Of a DNA stretch of 64,000 nucleotides, positions 26,303-35,012 are shown piece by piece (position 1 is the first letter of the stretch; each line of letters begins with the position of its first letter). The translations under genes and the position numbers were made by a program. Origin of the DNA: Pseudomonadota bacterium (lineage in GTDB: Bacteria; Pseudomonadota; Alphaproteobacteria; Rhizobiales; Devosiaceae); the NCBI GenBank assembly GCA_023388175.1, contig JAEWGT010000017.1, positions 124,001 through 188,000 of the forward strand. The letters are read 5' to 3'. The notes under the pieces were generated by a model. That model made no database searches and was not told the origin of the DNA. It worked only from the letters and a program-made list of their open reading frames with translations.

Positions 26303-26329
26303 TGCCCGCCGGCTTTCCGCCAGCGGGCA
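26303..26329 (-). terminator. Probable terminator after ftsA
   Basis: TGCCCGCCGGC and GCCAGCGGGCA form a GC-rich hairpin followed by TTTGTG on the minus strand. The T-run is short, so read-through from ftsA into ftsZ is likely to be partial. Confidence 0.5.
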
Positions 26330-26369
26330 CGTAAAAAGTGATCGACCGCCGCTGCCCCCAGCCGCAGGA

Positions 26370-27683
26370 TCAGAAACTTGAGCGCAGCCAGTTGCCCATG
26401 CGGGCGAAATAACCGTCGGTGCCAGTGAGCTTGCCCCTGCCCCGCGGCTCGACATATTCCTGCGCGCAGACCTGCGGATAGACCAGCATGCCGGCCACTG
26501 TCGAGAAAGCTGCGCCCTTGGCGATTTCAGGCAATCCGGCCACGCCCATCGGGCGGCCATTGCGCACATTGCGCGCCAGCGTCCGCCGCGCCACCTCGGG
26601 CAGGCCGGTCATTTCGCTGGCCCCGCCCGTCAGCACGAAGCGGCGGCCGCACACATCCATCATCCCGGTCGCCTGCATGCGGTCACGAATGGCGGTGAGG
26701 ATTTCCTCGATACGCGGCCGCATGATGCGGGTCAGCACCGCGCGCGGAATCTGGCCAGGCGCCTCGTCATGGCTGGCGCCGACCGGCTGGATGGGGATCA
26801 TCTCGCGTTCGTCCGCCTGCCCCGGCAGCACCGAGCCGTGCAATGTCTTGAGCCGCTCGGCATCGGCGACGCTCACCGAAAGCTGCCGGGCTATGTCCAG
26901 CGTCAGGTGATGCCCGCCAATGGCAATGGCATCGGCATAGACCATGTGCCCGTCGTTGAAGACCGAAACCGTGGTCGTCGCGCCGCCAAAGTCGATGCAG
27001 GCGACGCCCAGTTGCGCCTCGTCATCCACCAGCGAAGCGAGCCCCGAGGCATAGGGCGTGGCTACCAAAGCCTCGATCTGCAAATGGCAGCGATGCAGCA
27101 CCAGCTCGAGATTGCGCATGGCCAGCGTCTCGGCACTCACAACGGCAACATCGACGCCCAGCTTTTCGCCGACCATGCCCTTGGGGTCACGGATACCGTG
27201 CTGGCCGTCCAGCGCGTAACCGATCGGCAGCGCATGGATAATCGAGCGCTCCGGCCGTACCGAGCGCGAATTTACCGCCTTCAGCACGCGGATAATGTCG
27301 GCCTTCTCCACTTCCTGCCCATCCAGCGACACGGCGGCAGAAAAGGTTTCCGAGCCCAGCCGGCCTGCCGTGACATTGACAAGCACGCTTTCCAGCGTCA
27401 GTCCGGCGGCGCGTTCGGCCATGCCCACGACATTGCGGATCGCGTGTTCGGCCTTTTCGATGTCGACGACCACGCCGCTCTTGACCCCGCTGGAGGGGCC
27501 ATAGCCGAAGCCGATCACTTCGGCCTGGTGGGTGCGGCCCCTCAGCGACTTGCCCTCAGCGCGCGGGCTGAGGCGCGCGATGACACAACAGATCTTGGTG
27601 GAGCCGATATCGAGCACCGCCACCAGCGTGGTCTTGCCAGGCTGAACCGGACGCAGCCGGGATGTCATCTCGTCACTCATCAT
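26370..27683 (-). CDS. ftsA: Cell division protein FtsA
   Basis: The 437-residue actin-like ATPase tethers FtsZ to the membrane and recruits later divisome proteins. The phosphate-1 motif is AVLDIGSTKICCVIA near residue 25; IDFGGATTTVSVF is the phosphate-2 loop and VLTGGASEMTGL the adenosine motif. The C-terminus, FARMGNWLRSSF, is the amphipathic membrane-targeting helix. The start overlaps the ftsQ stop (ATGATGA), so the two are translationally coupled; either of two adjacent ATGs may be used. Confidence 0.95.
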   Translation of the reverse strand: MMSDEMTSRLRPVQPGKTTLVAVLDIGSTKICCVIARLSPRAEGKSLRGRTHQAEVIGFGYGPSSGVKSGVVVDIEKAEHAIRNVVGMAERAAGLTLESVLVNVTAGRLGSETFSAAVSLDGQEVEKADIIRVLKAVNSRSVRPERSIIHALPIGYALDGQHGIRDPKGMVGEKLGVDVAVVSAETLAMRNLELVLHRCHLQIEALVATPYASGLASLVDDEAQLGVACIDFGGATTTVSVFNDGHMVYADAIAIGGHHLTLDIARQLSVSVADAERLKTLHGSVLPGQADEREMIPIQPVGASHDEAPGQIPRAVLTRIMRPRIEEILTAIRDRMQATGMMDVCGRRFVLTGGASEMTGLPEVARRTLARNVRNGRPMGVAGLPEIAKGAAFSTVAGMLVYPQVCAQEYVEPRGRGKLTGTDGYFARMGNWLRSSF

Positions 27684-28558
27684 GATCTGTCGGCGTCTTC
27701 GTTCTTGTTGGGGCGGATCGCAACGATATTGTCGATCCGCAGATCGATGATCGCCACGTCACGGTCGAGAAGCTGGTAGTCTTTCTGGTAGGAAACGAGC
27801 CGGCGCAAGGCCTGCGCCACACCCTGCTCCGGCAATTGCACCCTGAGGCCGGTGTCGTAGATGAGGTCCCAGCGACGGTCGGCAATGCGCGACATGGCGA
27901 TCAAGCCATCCTGCAGGCTCGGGACAGTTTCAAGCGCCCGGATCATGGCCAGGGCATCGTCTGCGGCCCCATCGCCGATGACCAGCGGCAGGTCGCCATA
28001 GGCGCCACCGTCCTCCCCGATCTGCTCGCCCCTGCCATCGATCAGAAAGGTGACGCCATCGACGCGCCAGCGCGCCACCGGCACCTTCTCGGTCACCACA
28101 ACCGAGACGTCGCCGGGATAGGTCTTGCGTACGGTAACCGTCTCGATGGCGGGCAGTTCAGCGATCCGCAGCCGCGCCTCTTCAACGTCGAAACCGAGCG
28201 TGGATGTATGGGGCGCTATGCCCAGAGCGTTGAAAATTGCCTGCTCGCCGGTCAGCGTCTGCCCGCTGATCGAGATTTCGCCGATGGCCAGGCCGGCCTG
28301 CGCGAAATTGCCCTGGGCGAATTCGCCCAGCGTCGCTGCCAGCGCGCCGATTGGCTCACGTACCTGATAGACCCCCAGCGCCGCACCCGTCAGCGCTGCG
28401 ATCATCATGCCGCGCCGGATGAAGCGGCCATGCAGAACGAAGGCCCGATTGAAACGATTGGCGATCCGCTGACGGGGCGAACGGGCGGGAACAGGCAGGG
28501 CGCGTGGGCGAACCACCTGCGCCCCGGCGAGAAATGCCTCGCTCTTTACCTGTTGCAA
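27680..28558 (-). CDS. ftsQ: Cell division protein FtsQ
   Basis: The 292-residue bitopic protein links cytoplasmic and periplasmic divisome parts. A basic cytoplasmic N-terminus (about 1-48) is followed by one transmembrane helix (GMMIAALTGAALGVYQV, about 50-66), a POTRA domain starting IGEISISGQTLTGEQAIFNALG, and the FtsQ beta domain with VRKTYPGDVSVVVTEKVPVARW. The gene overlaps the 3' end of ddl by 13 bases and the start of ftsA by four. The arrangement ddl-ftsQ-ftsA-ftsZ is conventional. Confidence 0.93.
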   Translation of the reverse strand: MQQVKSEAFLAGAQVVRPRALPVPARSPRQRIANRFNRAFVLHGRFIRRGMMIAALTGAALGVYQVREPIGALAATLGEFAQGNFAQAGLAIGEISISGQTLTGEQAIFNALGIAPHTSTLGFDVEEARLRIAELPAIETVTVRKTYPGDVSVVVTEKVPVARWRVDGVTFLIDGRGEQIGEDGGAYGDLPLVIGDGAADDALAMIRALETVPSLQDGLIAMSRIADRRWDLIYDTGLRVQLPEQGVAQALRRLVSYQKDYQLLDRDVAIIDLRIDNIVAIRPNKNEDADRS

Positions 28559-29466
28559 CTCGCGTCCTCCACCATCCAGGAGACCAGATCTTCAAAACTG
28601 TGCCCCACATGGGCAGCCTGCTCGGGCGCGAGCGATGTCGGCGTCATGCCCGGCTGGGTATTGATTTCCAGGCAGACCAGTTCGCCATCCTCGCCTGCCG
28701 CGTCATTGTAGCGGAAGTCGGTCCGCGTAATGCCACGGCAGCCCAGCGCCATGTGGGCAGCAAGGCTAAGCTTTTGCACTTTGTCGTAAATTTTGGGTTT
28801 AACCTGTGCCGGGATGATGTGATGTGATCCGCCCGACGCATATTTGGCTTCGTAGTTATAGAAGCTGAGATCGGTGACGATTTCGGTCACCGGCAGCGCC
28901 ACGTCGCCCATCACCGCGCAGGTCAGCTCGCGGCCCGGAATATAGCGCTCGACCATCAGCTCTTCTCCGCCGGTCCAGTCTTCGCCCAGGATTTCCTGCG
29001 GCGGATGCGACTGGTCGGCCTTGACGATGATGACGCCGAAACTCGAACCATCGGAAATCGGCTTGACCACATAGGGCGGCGCCATCACATGCGCCCGACC
29101 GACATCGGCCCGGCTGGCGATCACATGATCGGTCACCGGAATGCCCGCTGCCTTGAGCATGATCTTGGCCTGGTGCTTGTCCAGCGCCAGCGCCGAGGCC
29201 AGCACGCCCGAATGAGTGTAGGGAATGCGCAGAAATTCCAGCACGCCCTGAATGGTCCCGTCCTCGCCATAGGGGCCATGCAGAGCGTTGAACGCGACAT
29301 CTGGCGCGATTTCCCGCAGCTTCTCGGCCACATCGTAACCGACATCAAGTTCGGTGACGCGATAACCCGCATTGCGCAGCGCCTCGGCGCAGCCCTTGCC
29401 GGTGCTGAGGGAGACAGGGCGCTCATTGGAGAGACCACCCATCAAAACGGCGACATGCTTGGTCAT
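28546..29466 (-). CDS. ddl: D-alanine--D-alanine ligase
   Basis: The 306-residue ATP-grasp enzyme makes D-Ala-D-Ala for the peptidoglycan stem peptide. Features: MGGLSNERPVSLSTGKGCAEAL at the N-terminus, NALHGPYGEDGTIQGVLEFL with the catalytic Glu region, PYVVKPISDGSSFGV as the ATP-grasp strand, and CRGITRTDFRYN with EINTQPGMTPTSL (Mg ligands) near the end. The length is that of DdlB. murC lies upstream but is separated by a 172-base gap holding a repeat, where murB would usually sit. Confidence 0.95.
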   Translation of the reverse strand: MTKHVAVLMGGLSNERPVSLSTGKGCAEALRNAGYRVTELDVGYDVAEKLREIAPDVAFNALHGPYGEDGTIQGVLEFLRIPYTHSGVLASALALDKHQAKIMLKAAGIPVTDHVIASRADVGRAHVMAPPYVVKPISDGSSFGVIIVKADQSHPPQEILGEDWTGGEELMVERYIPGRELTCAVMGDVALPVTEIVTDLSFYNYEAKYASGGSHHIIPAQVKPKIYDKVQKLSLAAHMALGCRGITRTDFRYNDAAGEDGELVCLEINTQPGMTPTSLAPEQAAHVGHSFEDLVSWMVEDASCNR

Positions 29467-29504
29467 GGCTGGGTCCTGTGAAGCGCGTTAGGAGTGCCCC
29501 TCAT

Positions 29505-29635
29505 CCGCCCTTTGGGCATCTTCTCAGATAAGAGCGGGCGGGATGAACCGGGGATGGTTGACCACGGCGCTCCCCTTCTCCCCTTGTGGGAGAAGGTGGA
29601 TCGGCCGCAGGCCGAGACGGATGAGGGGTGACGCC
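29505..29635. repeat. Intergenic repeat between murC and ddl
   Basis: The gap contains CCCCTTCTCCCC-TTGTGGGAGAAGG and a GGCCGCAGGCC-type hairpin, bounded by ATGAGGGG and CCCCTCAT segments at its two ends. I see no ORF. The pattern is typical of interspersed palindromic elements in Hyphomicrobiales. In many relatives this position holds murB. Confidence 0.5.
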
Positions 29636-29638
29636 CCA

Positions 29639-31057
29639 TCACTTAGCCTCTTCCCCGATCAGCGCGCCCAACTCGTCCGGCAAGGCTGCAGCCCATTGGG
29701 TAATATTGCCCGCCCCGAGGCAGACGACATAGTCGCCCTCCTCGACCCGGCCCGCCAGCACGCCGGCCAGCGCCTCCGGCCCATCCAGCACCCGTGCATC
29801 GCGATGTCCGCGCGCCATGATCCGGTTGACCAGTTCCTCATGCGTCACGCCGGGCAATGGCTGTTCGCCGGCGGCATAAATTGGCGCGACCAGCACAGTA
29901 TCGGCATCGTTGAAGCAGGCGGCGAAATCGTCGAACAGGTCATGCACGCGGCTGTAGCGATGCGGCTGCACCACCGCGACCACATCGCGCCGCGCCGACT
30001 GGCGAGCCGCCTTCAGCACCGCCGCGATTTCGACCGGGTGGTGCCCGTAATCGTCGATCACCGTCACGCCGCACACTTCGCCAGTCTTGGTGAAGCGGCG
30101 CTTGACGCCGGTAAAACCCTTCAACCCCCGGCGGATCGCTTCGGCCGGCACATGCAACTGGTCCGCCACCGCAATCGCGGCCGTGGCGTTCAGCGCATTG
30201 TGGATGCCGGGCATGGGCAGCTCCAGCCCATCGATGCGCAATTGCGTCTGCCGGATACGGTCGCGGATCTCGACCGAGAAATGCTGAACGCCATCCTTGT
30301 TCTCAAGATCGATCAGCCGCACATCGGCCTGCGGGTTCTGCCCGTAAGTGATGACCCGGCGATCGCGGATATCGCCCACCAGGGATTGCACTTCGGGGTG
30401 ATCGAGACACATGACCGCAAAGCCATAGAAGGGCACATTCTCGACGAACTGGTGAAACGCCTTCCGCACCCCGCCGAAATCGCCGTAGTGGTCCAGATGC
30501 TCGGGATCGATATTGGTCACCACCGCCACATCCGCCGGCAGCTTGATGAAAGTGCCGTCGCTTTCGTCGGCCTCCACCACCATCCATTCGCCGCCACCCA
30601 GCCGCGCATTGGTGCCATAGGCATTGATGATGCCGCCATTGATGACGGTCGGATCGAGATTGCCCGCATCGAGCAGTGTCGCCACCAGCGTCGTCGTCGT
30701 GGTCTTGCCATGCGTGCCGCCAATGGCAATGGCGGTCTTGAACCGCATGATCTCGGCTAGCATTTCCGCCCGGCGCACCACCGGCAAGGCCTTGGCCCGC
30801 GCTGCCATCAGCTCGGGATTGTCCTTTTTGATCGCAGATGACACGACCACCACCTCGGCCTTGCCGAGATTGTCGCCGCTCTGGCCGATCTCCACCTTGA
30901 TCCCCATGTCGCGCAACCGCTGCACATTGGGATTGAGCGAGGCGTCCGAACCTTGCACCACATAACCTTGGTTATGCAGGATTTCGGCAATGCCGCTCAT
31001 GCCGATGCCGCCAATGCCGATGAAATGCACCGGTCCGATATTGCGCGGCATCTTCAT
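29639..31057 (-). CDS. murC: UDP-N-acetylmuramate--L-alanine ligase
   Basis: The 472-residue Mur ligase adds the first amino acid of the stem peptide. The N-terminal Rossmann part is VHFIGIGGIGMSGIAEIL; the P-loop is GGTHGKTTTTTLVATLL; EADESDGTFIKL and NIDPEHLDHYG are the central-domain motifs; DDYGHHPVEI and QPHRYSRVHDLFDDF belong to the C-terminal domain. The ATG overlaps the murG stop by four bases (ATGA), which fixes the start; the reading frame upstream is noncoding in this frame. Confidence 0.96.
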   Translation of the reverse strand: MKMPRNIGPVHFIGIGGIGMSGIAEILHNQGYVVQGSDASLNPNVQRLRDMGIKVEIGQSGDNLGKAEVVVVSSAIKKDNPELMAARAKALPVVRRAEMLAEIMRFKTAIAIGGTHGKTTTTTLVATLLDAGNLDPTVINGGIINAYGTNARLGGGEWMVVEADESDGTFIKLPADVAVVTNIDPEHLDHYGDFGGVRKAFHQFVENVPFYGFAVMCLDHPEVQSLVGDIRDRRVITYGQNPQADVRLIDLENKDGVQHFSVEIRDRIRQTQLRIDGLELPMPGIHNALNATAAIAVADQLHVPAEAIRRGLKGFTGVKRRFTKTGEVCGVTVIDDYGHHPVEIAAVLKAARQSARRDVVAVVQPHRYSRVHDLFDDFAACFNDADTVLVAPIYAAGEQPLPGVTHEELVNRIMARGHRDARVLDGPEALAGVLAGRVEEGDYVVCLGAGNITQWAAALPDELGALIGEEAK

Positions 31058-32172
31058 GTTTTTGGTCCTTTTTCGATCTGCACGGTCTTGCCCGCCAGGG
31101 CCTCGGCTGCATCTGCCAGTTTTTCGACGGCGCGCGGCTGGCCCAATGCTCGGGCAGCATGCGCCGCCTGTTGCAGCAGCGCCGGTTGGGTCAACAAGTC
31201 GTGAAGCCGAGTGGCAAGCGATTGCGGTGAAAGCGTGGCCTGCTCGGCCACCCACCCACCACCGCCTTGCTCCATGGACAGGGCATTGTACTTCTGGTCG
31301 GCATCGAGCGAGCCCGGGAGCGGGACCAGAATGGCCGGACGGCCCAGCACCGTCAGTTCGGCAATGGTCGATGCCCCGGCCCGGCAGATGACCAGATGCG
31401 CATCGGCGATACGTTCCGGCAGATCGGGGATGAAAGTCGCAATTTCGACGCTGGTGCGGGCCCGACGGTAACAGTCTGTCACCCGGTCAACGTCTTCAGG
31501 CCTCGCCTGCTGCACAATCTGCAAGCGACTGCGCAGTTCCGGCGACAACAGGGCGACCGCTTCGGGCACGATGTCCGACATCACCCGCGCACCCTGGCTT
31601 CCACCCGTCACCACCAGCCGGATCGGGCCCTTGCCATCCAGCGCCGGATAGGGCCGGCCCATGACCGCGCGTACCCGGTCTCGCACCGGATTGCCGGTGA
31701 GAGCCTTTTCCAATCCATGCTGGGTGGCAAATCTGGTCTCGGGGAAACTCATGGCCAACAGGTCGGCAAAACGGGCCAAAGCCCGGTTCGCCCGCCCCAT
31801 CACCGCATTCTGCTCATGCAGGATGCCGGGAATTCCAAGCACATTGGCGGCAATGAAGGGCGGAAAGGTCGGATAGCCGCCAAAGCCGATCACCGCATCG
31901 GGCCGCCCCTTGCGCAATTTGCCATGGGCAACCGCCATGCCGCGCAGAATGGTCAATCCCGCGGAAACCAGCTTCAGCGGATTGCCGCCCGAAGGGGTCG
32001 CCGCCGGCACGATATGGATCTGCCGTGCCGGAAAATCGGCGCCATAGCTTTCCACGCGATGATCGGTCATCAGCTCGACCGCATGCCCGCGCCGGATCAG
32101 CTCCTGCGCCAGCGCCATGGCCGGGAAGAGATGACCTCCCGTGCCGCCTGCCATAAGAAAAAATGTCTTCAT
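31054..32172 (-). CDS. murG: UDP-N-acetylglucosamine--lipid I transferase MurG
   Basis: The 372-residue GT-B glycosyltransferase converts lipid I to lipid II at the inner face of the membrane. The N-terminal loop GGTGGHLFPAMALA, the second glycine loop VTGGSQGARVMSDIVP, and the UDP-GlcNAc segment CRAGASTIAELTVLGRPAILVPLPGSLDADQ are all present, with HEQNAVMGRANR between them. The gene overlaps ftsW and murC by four bases at each end, so translation is coupled through the three genes. Confidence 0.96.
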   Translation of the reverse strand: MKTFFLMAGGTGGHLFPAMALAQELIRRGHAVELMTDHRVESYGADFPARQIHIVPAATPSGGNPLKLVSAGLTILRGMAVAHGKLRKGRPDAVIGFGGYPTFPPFIAANVLGIPGILHEQNAVMGRANRALARFADLLAMSFPETRFATQHGLEKALTGNPVRDRVRAVMGRPYPALDGKGPIRLVVTGGSQGARVMSDIVPEAVALLSPELRSRLQIVQQARPEDVDRVTDCYRRARTSVEIATFIPDLPERIADAHLVICRAGASTIAELTVLGRPAILVPLPGSLDADQKYNALSMEQGGGGWVAEQATLSPQSLATRLHDLLTQPALLQQAAHAARALGQPRAVEKLADAAEALAGKTVQIEKGPKT

Positions 32173-33335
32173 TCTGCGGGGGCTACCACGGCGCTGCGAT
32201 AAGAGGGAAGCCCGGTGGCCATGCGCTCTTCGGGCTTGGAGCGGGTCAGCGCCAGCATCAGCCCCATGCCGAAAGCCACCGCCAGCATGGACGTGCCGCC
32301 ATAGGACACGAAAGGCAGCGTCATGCCCTTGGCCGGAATGAGGTTGAGGTTCACTGCCAGATTGATGCCGGACTGCATGGCGAACTGCACTGCGATTGTG
32401 GATGCCGCCAGGCGTGCGAAGAGGCTCGTCTGCCGCTGCGCCGCGATCAGCGCCCGGATCACGATAAAGCCGATCAGCCCGACCAGACCCATGCAGAACA
32501 GGATGCCGAATTCACCTGCCGCCGCCGAGAACACAAAGTCGGCATGCGCGTCGGGGATCAGTTTCTTGGCCATGGATTCACCCGGCCCACGCCCGAACCA
32601 GCCACCTTCGCTCAGCGATTCCAGCGCCCGGTCGATCTGATAGGTATTTCCGCCTCCATCGGGGTTGACGAAACTGTCGATACGCCGCGCAAAGTGCGGG
32701 AAAAAGGCATAGGCGCCGAACAACAGCGCCCCGCCAATGCCCGCCAGCGAGAAGATGATCCACCAGGAAATCCCGGAGAAAAACAGCAGCACGGCCCATG
32801 TCGCCATCACCAGCGCCGTCTGCCCCAGGTCCGGCTGCAACAGCAGCGCCCCGACAATCGACAGCATGATCAGCGTGGCAAACGTCCGACCGGGCACATT
32901 GCGGCGGATCATATACTCAGAAAACAGCCAGGCCCCGATCACGGCAAAGGCCGGCTTGACGAATTCCGTCGGTTGCAGCGACTGCCCGGCAATCGAAAGC
33001 CAGCGCCGCGCGCCCTTCACCTCGGTACCGAAGCGCAGTGTCGCCCACAGCAGCACGACCATGACGATCAACGTGCCAAGCGCCGCGAAGCGCGCCTGCC
33101 TCTGGCTCATCAGCGAGGTGATCACCATGATGGGAACCGCGGCTGCGGCAAACATGGCGTGGCGAATGACGAAATGCCATTCATCCAGCCCGATGCGCTC
33201 GGCAACAGCCGGGCTTGCGCCGAAACTCAGCACCACGCCGATGACCAGGAGCATGATCAGCGCCCCCAGCAATTCCTTGTCGATTGACCACCACCATTCG
33301 GCCAGTGGCGTCTTCTCTGCGCGGGAGAACATCAT
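32169..33335 (-). CDS. ftsW: Peptidoglycan glycosyltransferase FtsW
   Basis: The 388-residue SEDS protein polymerises septal glycan strands together with FtsI. It has about ten hydrophobic helices and the SEDS signatures GAKRW-like GARRWLSIAGQSLQPTEFVKP, the YQIDRALESLSEGGWFGRGPG loop with its catalytic-side Asp region, HADFVFSAAAGEFG, and LPFVSYGGTSML. The start MMFSRAEKTPLAEWWWSIDK is conventional for alphaproteobacteria. Upstream lies the 3' end of the DUF4394 gene instead of murD, so ftsW needs read-through or its own promoter in the 180-base gap. Confidence 0.95.
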   Translation of the reverse strand: MMFSRAEKTPLAEWWWSIDKELLGALIMLLVIGVVLSFGASPAVAERIGLDEWHFVIRHAMFAAAAVPIMVITSLMSQRQARFAALGTLIVMVVLLWATLRFGTEVKGARRWLSIAGQSLQPTEFVKPAFAVIGAWLFSEYMIRRNVPGRTFATLIMLSIVGALLLQPDLGQTALVMATWAVLLFFSGISWWIIFSLAGIGGALLFGAYAFFPHFARRIDSFVNPDGGGNTYQIDRALESLSEGGWFGRGPGESMAKKLIPDAHADFVFSAAAGEFGILFCMGLVGLIGFIVIRALIAAQRQTSLFARLAASTIAVQFAMQSGINLAVNLNLIPAKGMTLPFVSYGGTSMLAVAFGMGLMLALTRSKPEERMATGLPSYRSAVVAPAE

Positions 33336-33458
33336 CGGGATAACCGGGGTACTCGATACAAACTATGTCGAATTGTAAGGAGCTTTGGTTACCGATTTGC
33401 CAAGGTTTTCGCGTTTTGCGACTCGGGCGCGGGAGAATTTACCGGGTGCCGCATAAGC

Positions 33459-33485
33459 GAAGGCCCCGGACAAGCCGGGGCCTTC
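33459..33485. terminator. Hairpin between the DUF4394 gene and ftsW
   Basis: GAAGGCCCCGG (33459-33469) and CCGGGGCCTTC (33475-33485) form a perfect 11-base stem with a 5-base loop, 29 bases after the DUF4394 stop. No long T-run follows, but position and strength suggest it isolates the island from ftsW. Confidence 0.6.
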
Positions 33486-33514
33486 CTCAGGGCGTCGCGG
33501 GAGGGGCCGACGCC

Positions 33515-34306
33515 TTACTGCAGGATTGCGATGTCGGTGATCATGCCATCGACGCCCGCAATCTCGCCCCAGGCCTCGGCGGCGCCGGTTTCGAGATCGA
33601 CCGTATGCAGCACATTGTCGATCACCAGATAGGCGGTGTTTTCCCAGTCCGCGGTCGAGGCAATGTCGAACGCATAGGTGGAACCACCCTCGACACCCAG
33701 TTCGCCAATCGCTGCAAGCGTGCCGTCATTTGGCGCAGTCTGCTGGATCAGCGCCACAATGGTCGCGTCGATATCGAACATCTTGGTGGCTTCGGGCGTA
33801 CCGAGCGAGTTGGTATAGGAAGCCGCAACGATTGCCGGGGTTTCACCCTCATGCATGTCGCCGGCCTCGTAGGCGAGCGAACCATCCACCGTCACCATGC
33901 CATCATCGACATTGACGCGATGATTGGTGCCGTCGGTGCCCATGAGGCGCAGGCGGTCGGCCACCGGGTTGAAGTCGACGATTGCGCCTTCATAGCTTGG
34001 CAGCTTTTCCGACAGCGTCGACTTCACTGTGGCTTCGCCGGTCGCGGTATCGATGGTGACGACCTCGCCGCTCATGGTCACGCCATAAAGCCACTTGTCG
34101 GCAGGACGAACGTCGATCCCGGCAAGGCCATCAACGCCGGTCACATCCATCATCCCGGACACTTCGCGGGTCTCGGTGTCGAACATCACAAGCGTGGTAC
34201 CGTTGACGAGGCCAACGGCAGGCGCGGCATAGGCAGCGGTGGCGAGCAGGCTGGATACACCCAGGACAAGGCCGGCGCGCAGGACGAAAAGGGAAGATTT
34301 GTTCAT
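33515..34306 (-). CDS. DUF4394 domain-containing exported protein
   Basis: The 263-residue product has a signal peptide (FVLRAGLVLGVSSLLATAAYA) and then repeated short beta-strand units containing VGLVNGTTLVMFDTETREV, GVDGLAGIDVRP and YGVTMSGEVVTIDTATG. This is the DUF4394 pattern, a periplasmic or surface beta-propeller-like domain of unknown function. It is transcribed divergently from an extracytoplasmic-function sigma/anti-sigma pair, separated by 163 bases, and is therefore a candidate target of that sigma factor. The three genes sit inside the cell-wall cluster between mraY and ftsW. Confidence 0.75.
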   Translation of the reverse strand: MNKSSLFVLRAGLVLGVSSLLATAAYAAPAVGLVNGTTLVMFDTETREVSGMMDVTGVDGLAGIDVRPADKWLYGVTMSGEVVTIDTATGEATVKSTLSEKLPSYEGAIVDFNPVADRLRLMGTDGTNHRVNVDDGMVTVDGSLAYEAGDMHEGETPAIVAASYTNSLGTPEATKMFDIDATIVALIQQTAPNDGTLAAIGELGVEGGSTYAFDIASTADWENTAYLVIDNVLHTVDLETGAAEAWGEIAGVDGMITDIAILQ

Positions 34307-34376
34307 TGTACGTCTCCTCTGTCTGGCGCCTCCGCGGCGCCTGTTACAGAGGGGGTACACATGGCGGCACGCCTCT

Positions 34377-34412
34377 GGATGCAGAGGATCAAAAAAAATT
34401 TGATCTGCATCC
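34377..34412. promoter_or_regulatory. Imperfect palindrome in the divergent DUF4394/sigma promoter region
   Basis: GGATGCA...GATCAAA on the left pairs with TTTGATC...TGCATCC on the right, with a three-base bulge on the left arm and an A-rich centre. It lies 57 bases before the sigma gene start and 70 before the DUF4394 start. It may be an operator or an mRNA hairpin in the 5' leader. Confidence 0.4.
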
Positions 34413-34469
34413 ACACGCACCGTCTCGCGGGTAATCGACAGGACCGGCGAATGAAGCCATCTTGCAACC

Positions 34470-35012
34470 ATGACAGAGCCAAAGACGCCCGAAACCATGA
34501 TTCTGGAAATCGCCAAAGGCGAACGCCCGGCGTTGGCGCAGCTTTTCGAGACCGAGGCGGGACGGCTGCTGGCCATTGCCCAGCGCATCCTGCGCCGCCG
34601 CGATCTGGCCGAGGAAGCCGTGCAGGAAACATTCCTTGCCGTCTGGCGGCAGGCGTCCGGATTTGACCCTGCGCGCGGCACCGCCCGGGGCTGGCTGACT
34701 GTCATGGTGCGCAACCGCGCCCTCAACATGCTGCGCGATGGCGCGCGCCTTGATTATGAGGACACCGAGACCCTGGCAGAACTGGGCGACCGCACTGCCG
34801 ATGCCCGCGCCGCTTTCGAGGCCCTGTCCATCAAGGACGCCATCCGCCATTGCCTGTCTGCGCTCGACGCCTCCAAGCGTGAAGCTATCCTCCTCTGTTA
34901 TGTCACCGGGCTCAATCACGGCGAAGCCGCCGCAACCATGAAAGTGCCGCTGGGCACGGTCAAATCCTGGGTGCGGCGCGGCGTTTCTGCCCTGCAGGAG
35001 TGCCTGTCATGA
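34470..35012 (+). CDS. Extracytoplasmic-function RNA polymerase sigma factor
   Basis: The 180-residue protein has sigma region 2 (AQRILRRRDLAEEAVQETFLAVWRQA, residues about 38-63) and region 4 (LNHGEAAATMKVPLGTVKSWVRRG, a helix-turn-helix near the end), joined by a short linker and lacking regions 1 and 3. It resembles the SigK-like group that is paired with RskA-type anti-sigma factors. The stop overlaps the next gene by four bases. It probably drives its own operon and the divergent DUF4394 gene, but the promoter motif was not identified. Confidence 0.88.
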   Translation: MTEPKTPETMILEIAKGERPALAQLFETEAGRLLAIAQRILRRRDLAEEAVQETFLAVWRQASGFDPARGTARGWLTVMVRNRALNMLRDGARLDYEDTETLAELGDRTADARAAFEALSIKDAIRHCLSALDASKREAILLCYVTGLNHGEAAATMKVPLGTVKSWVRRGVSALQECLS

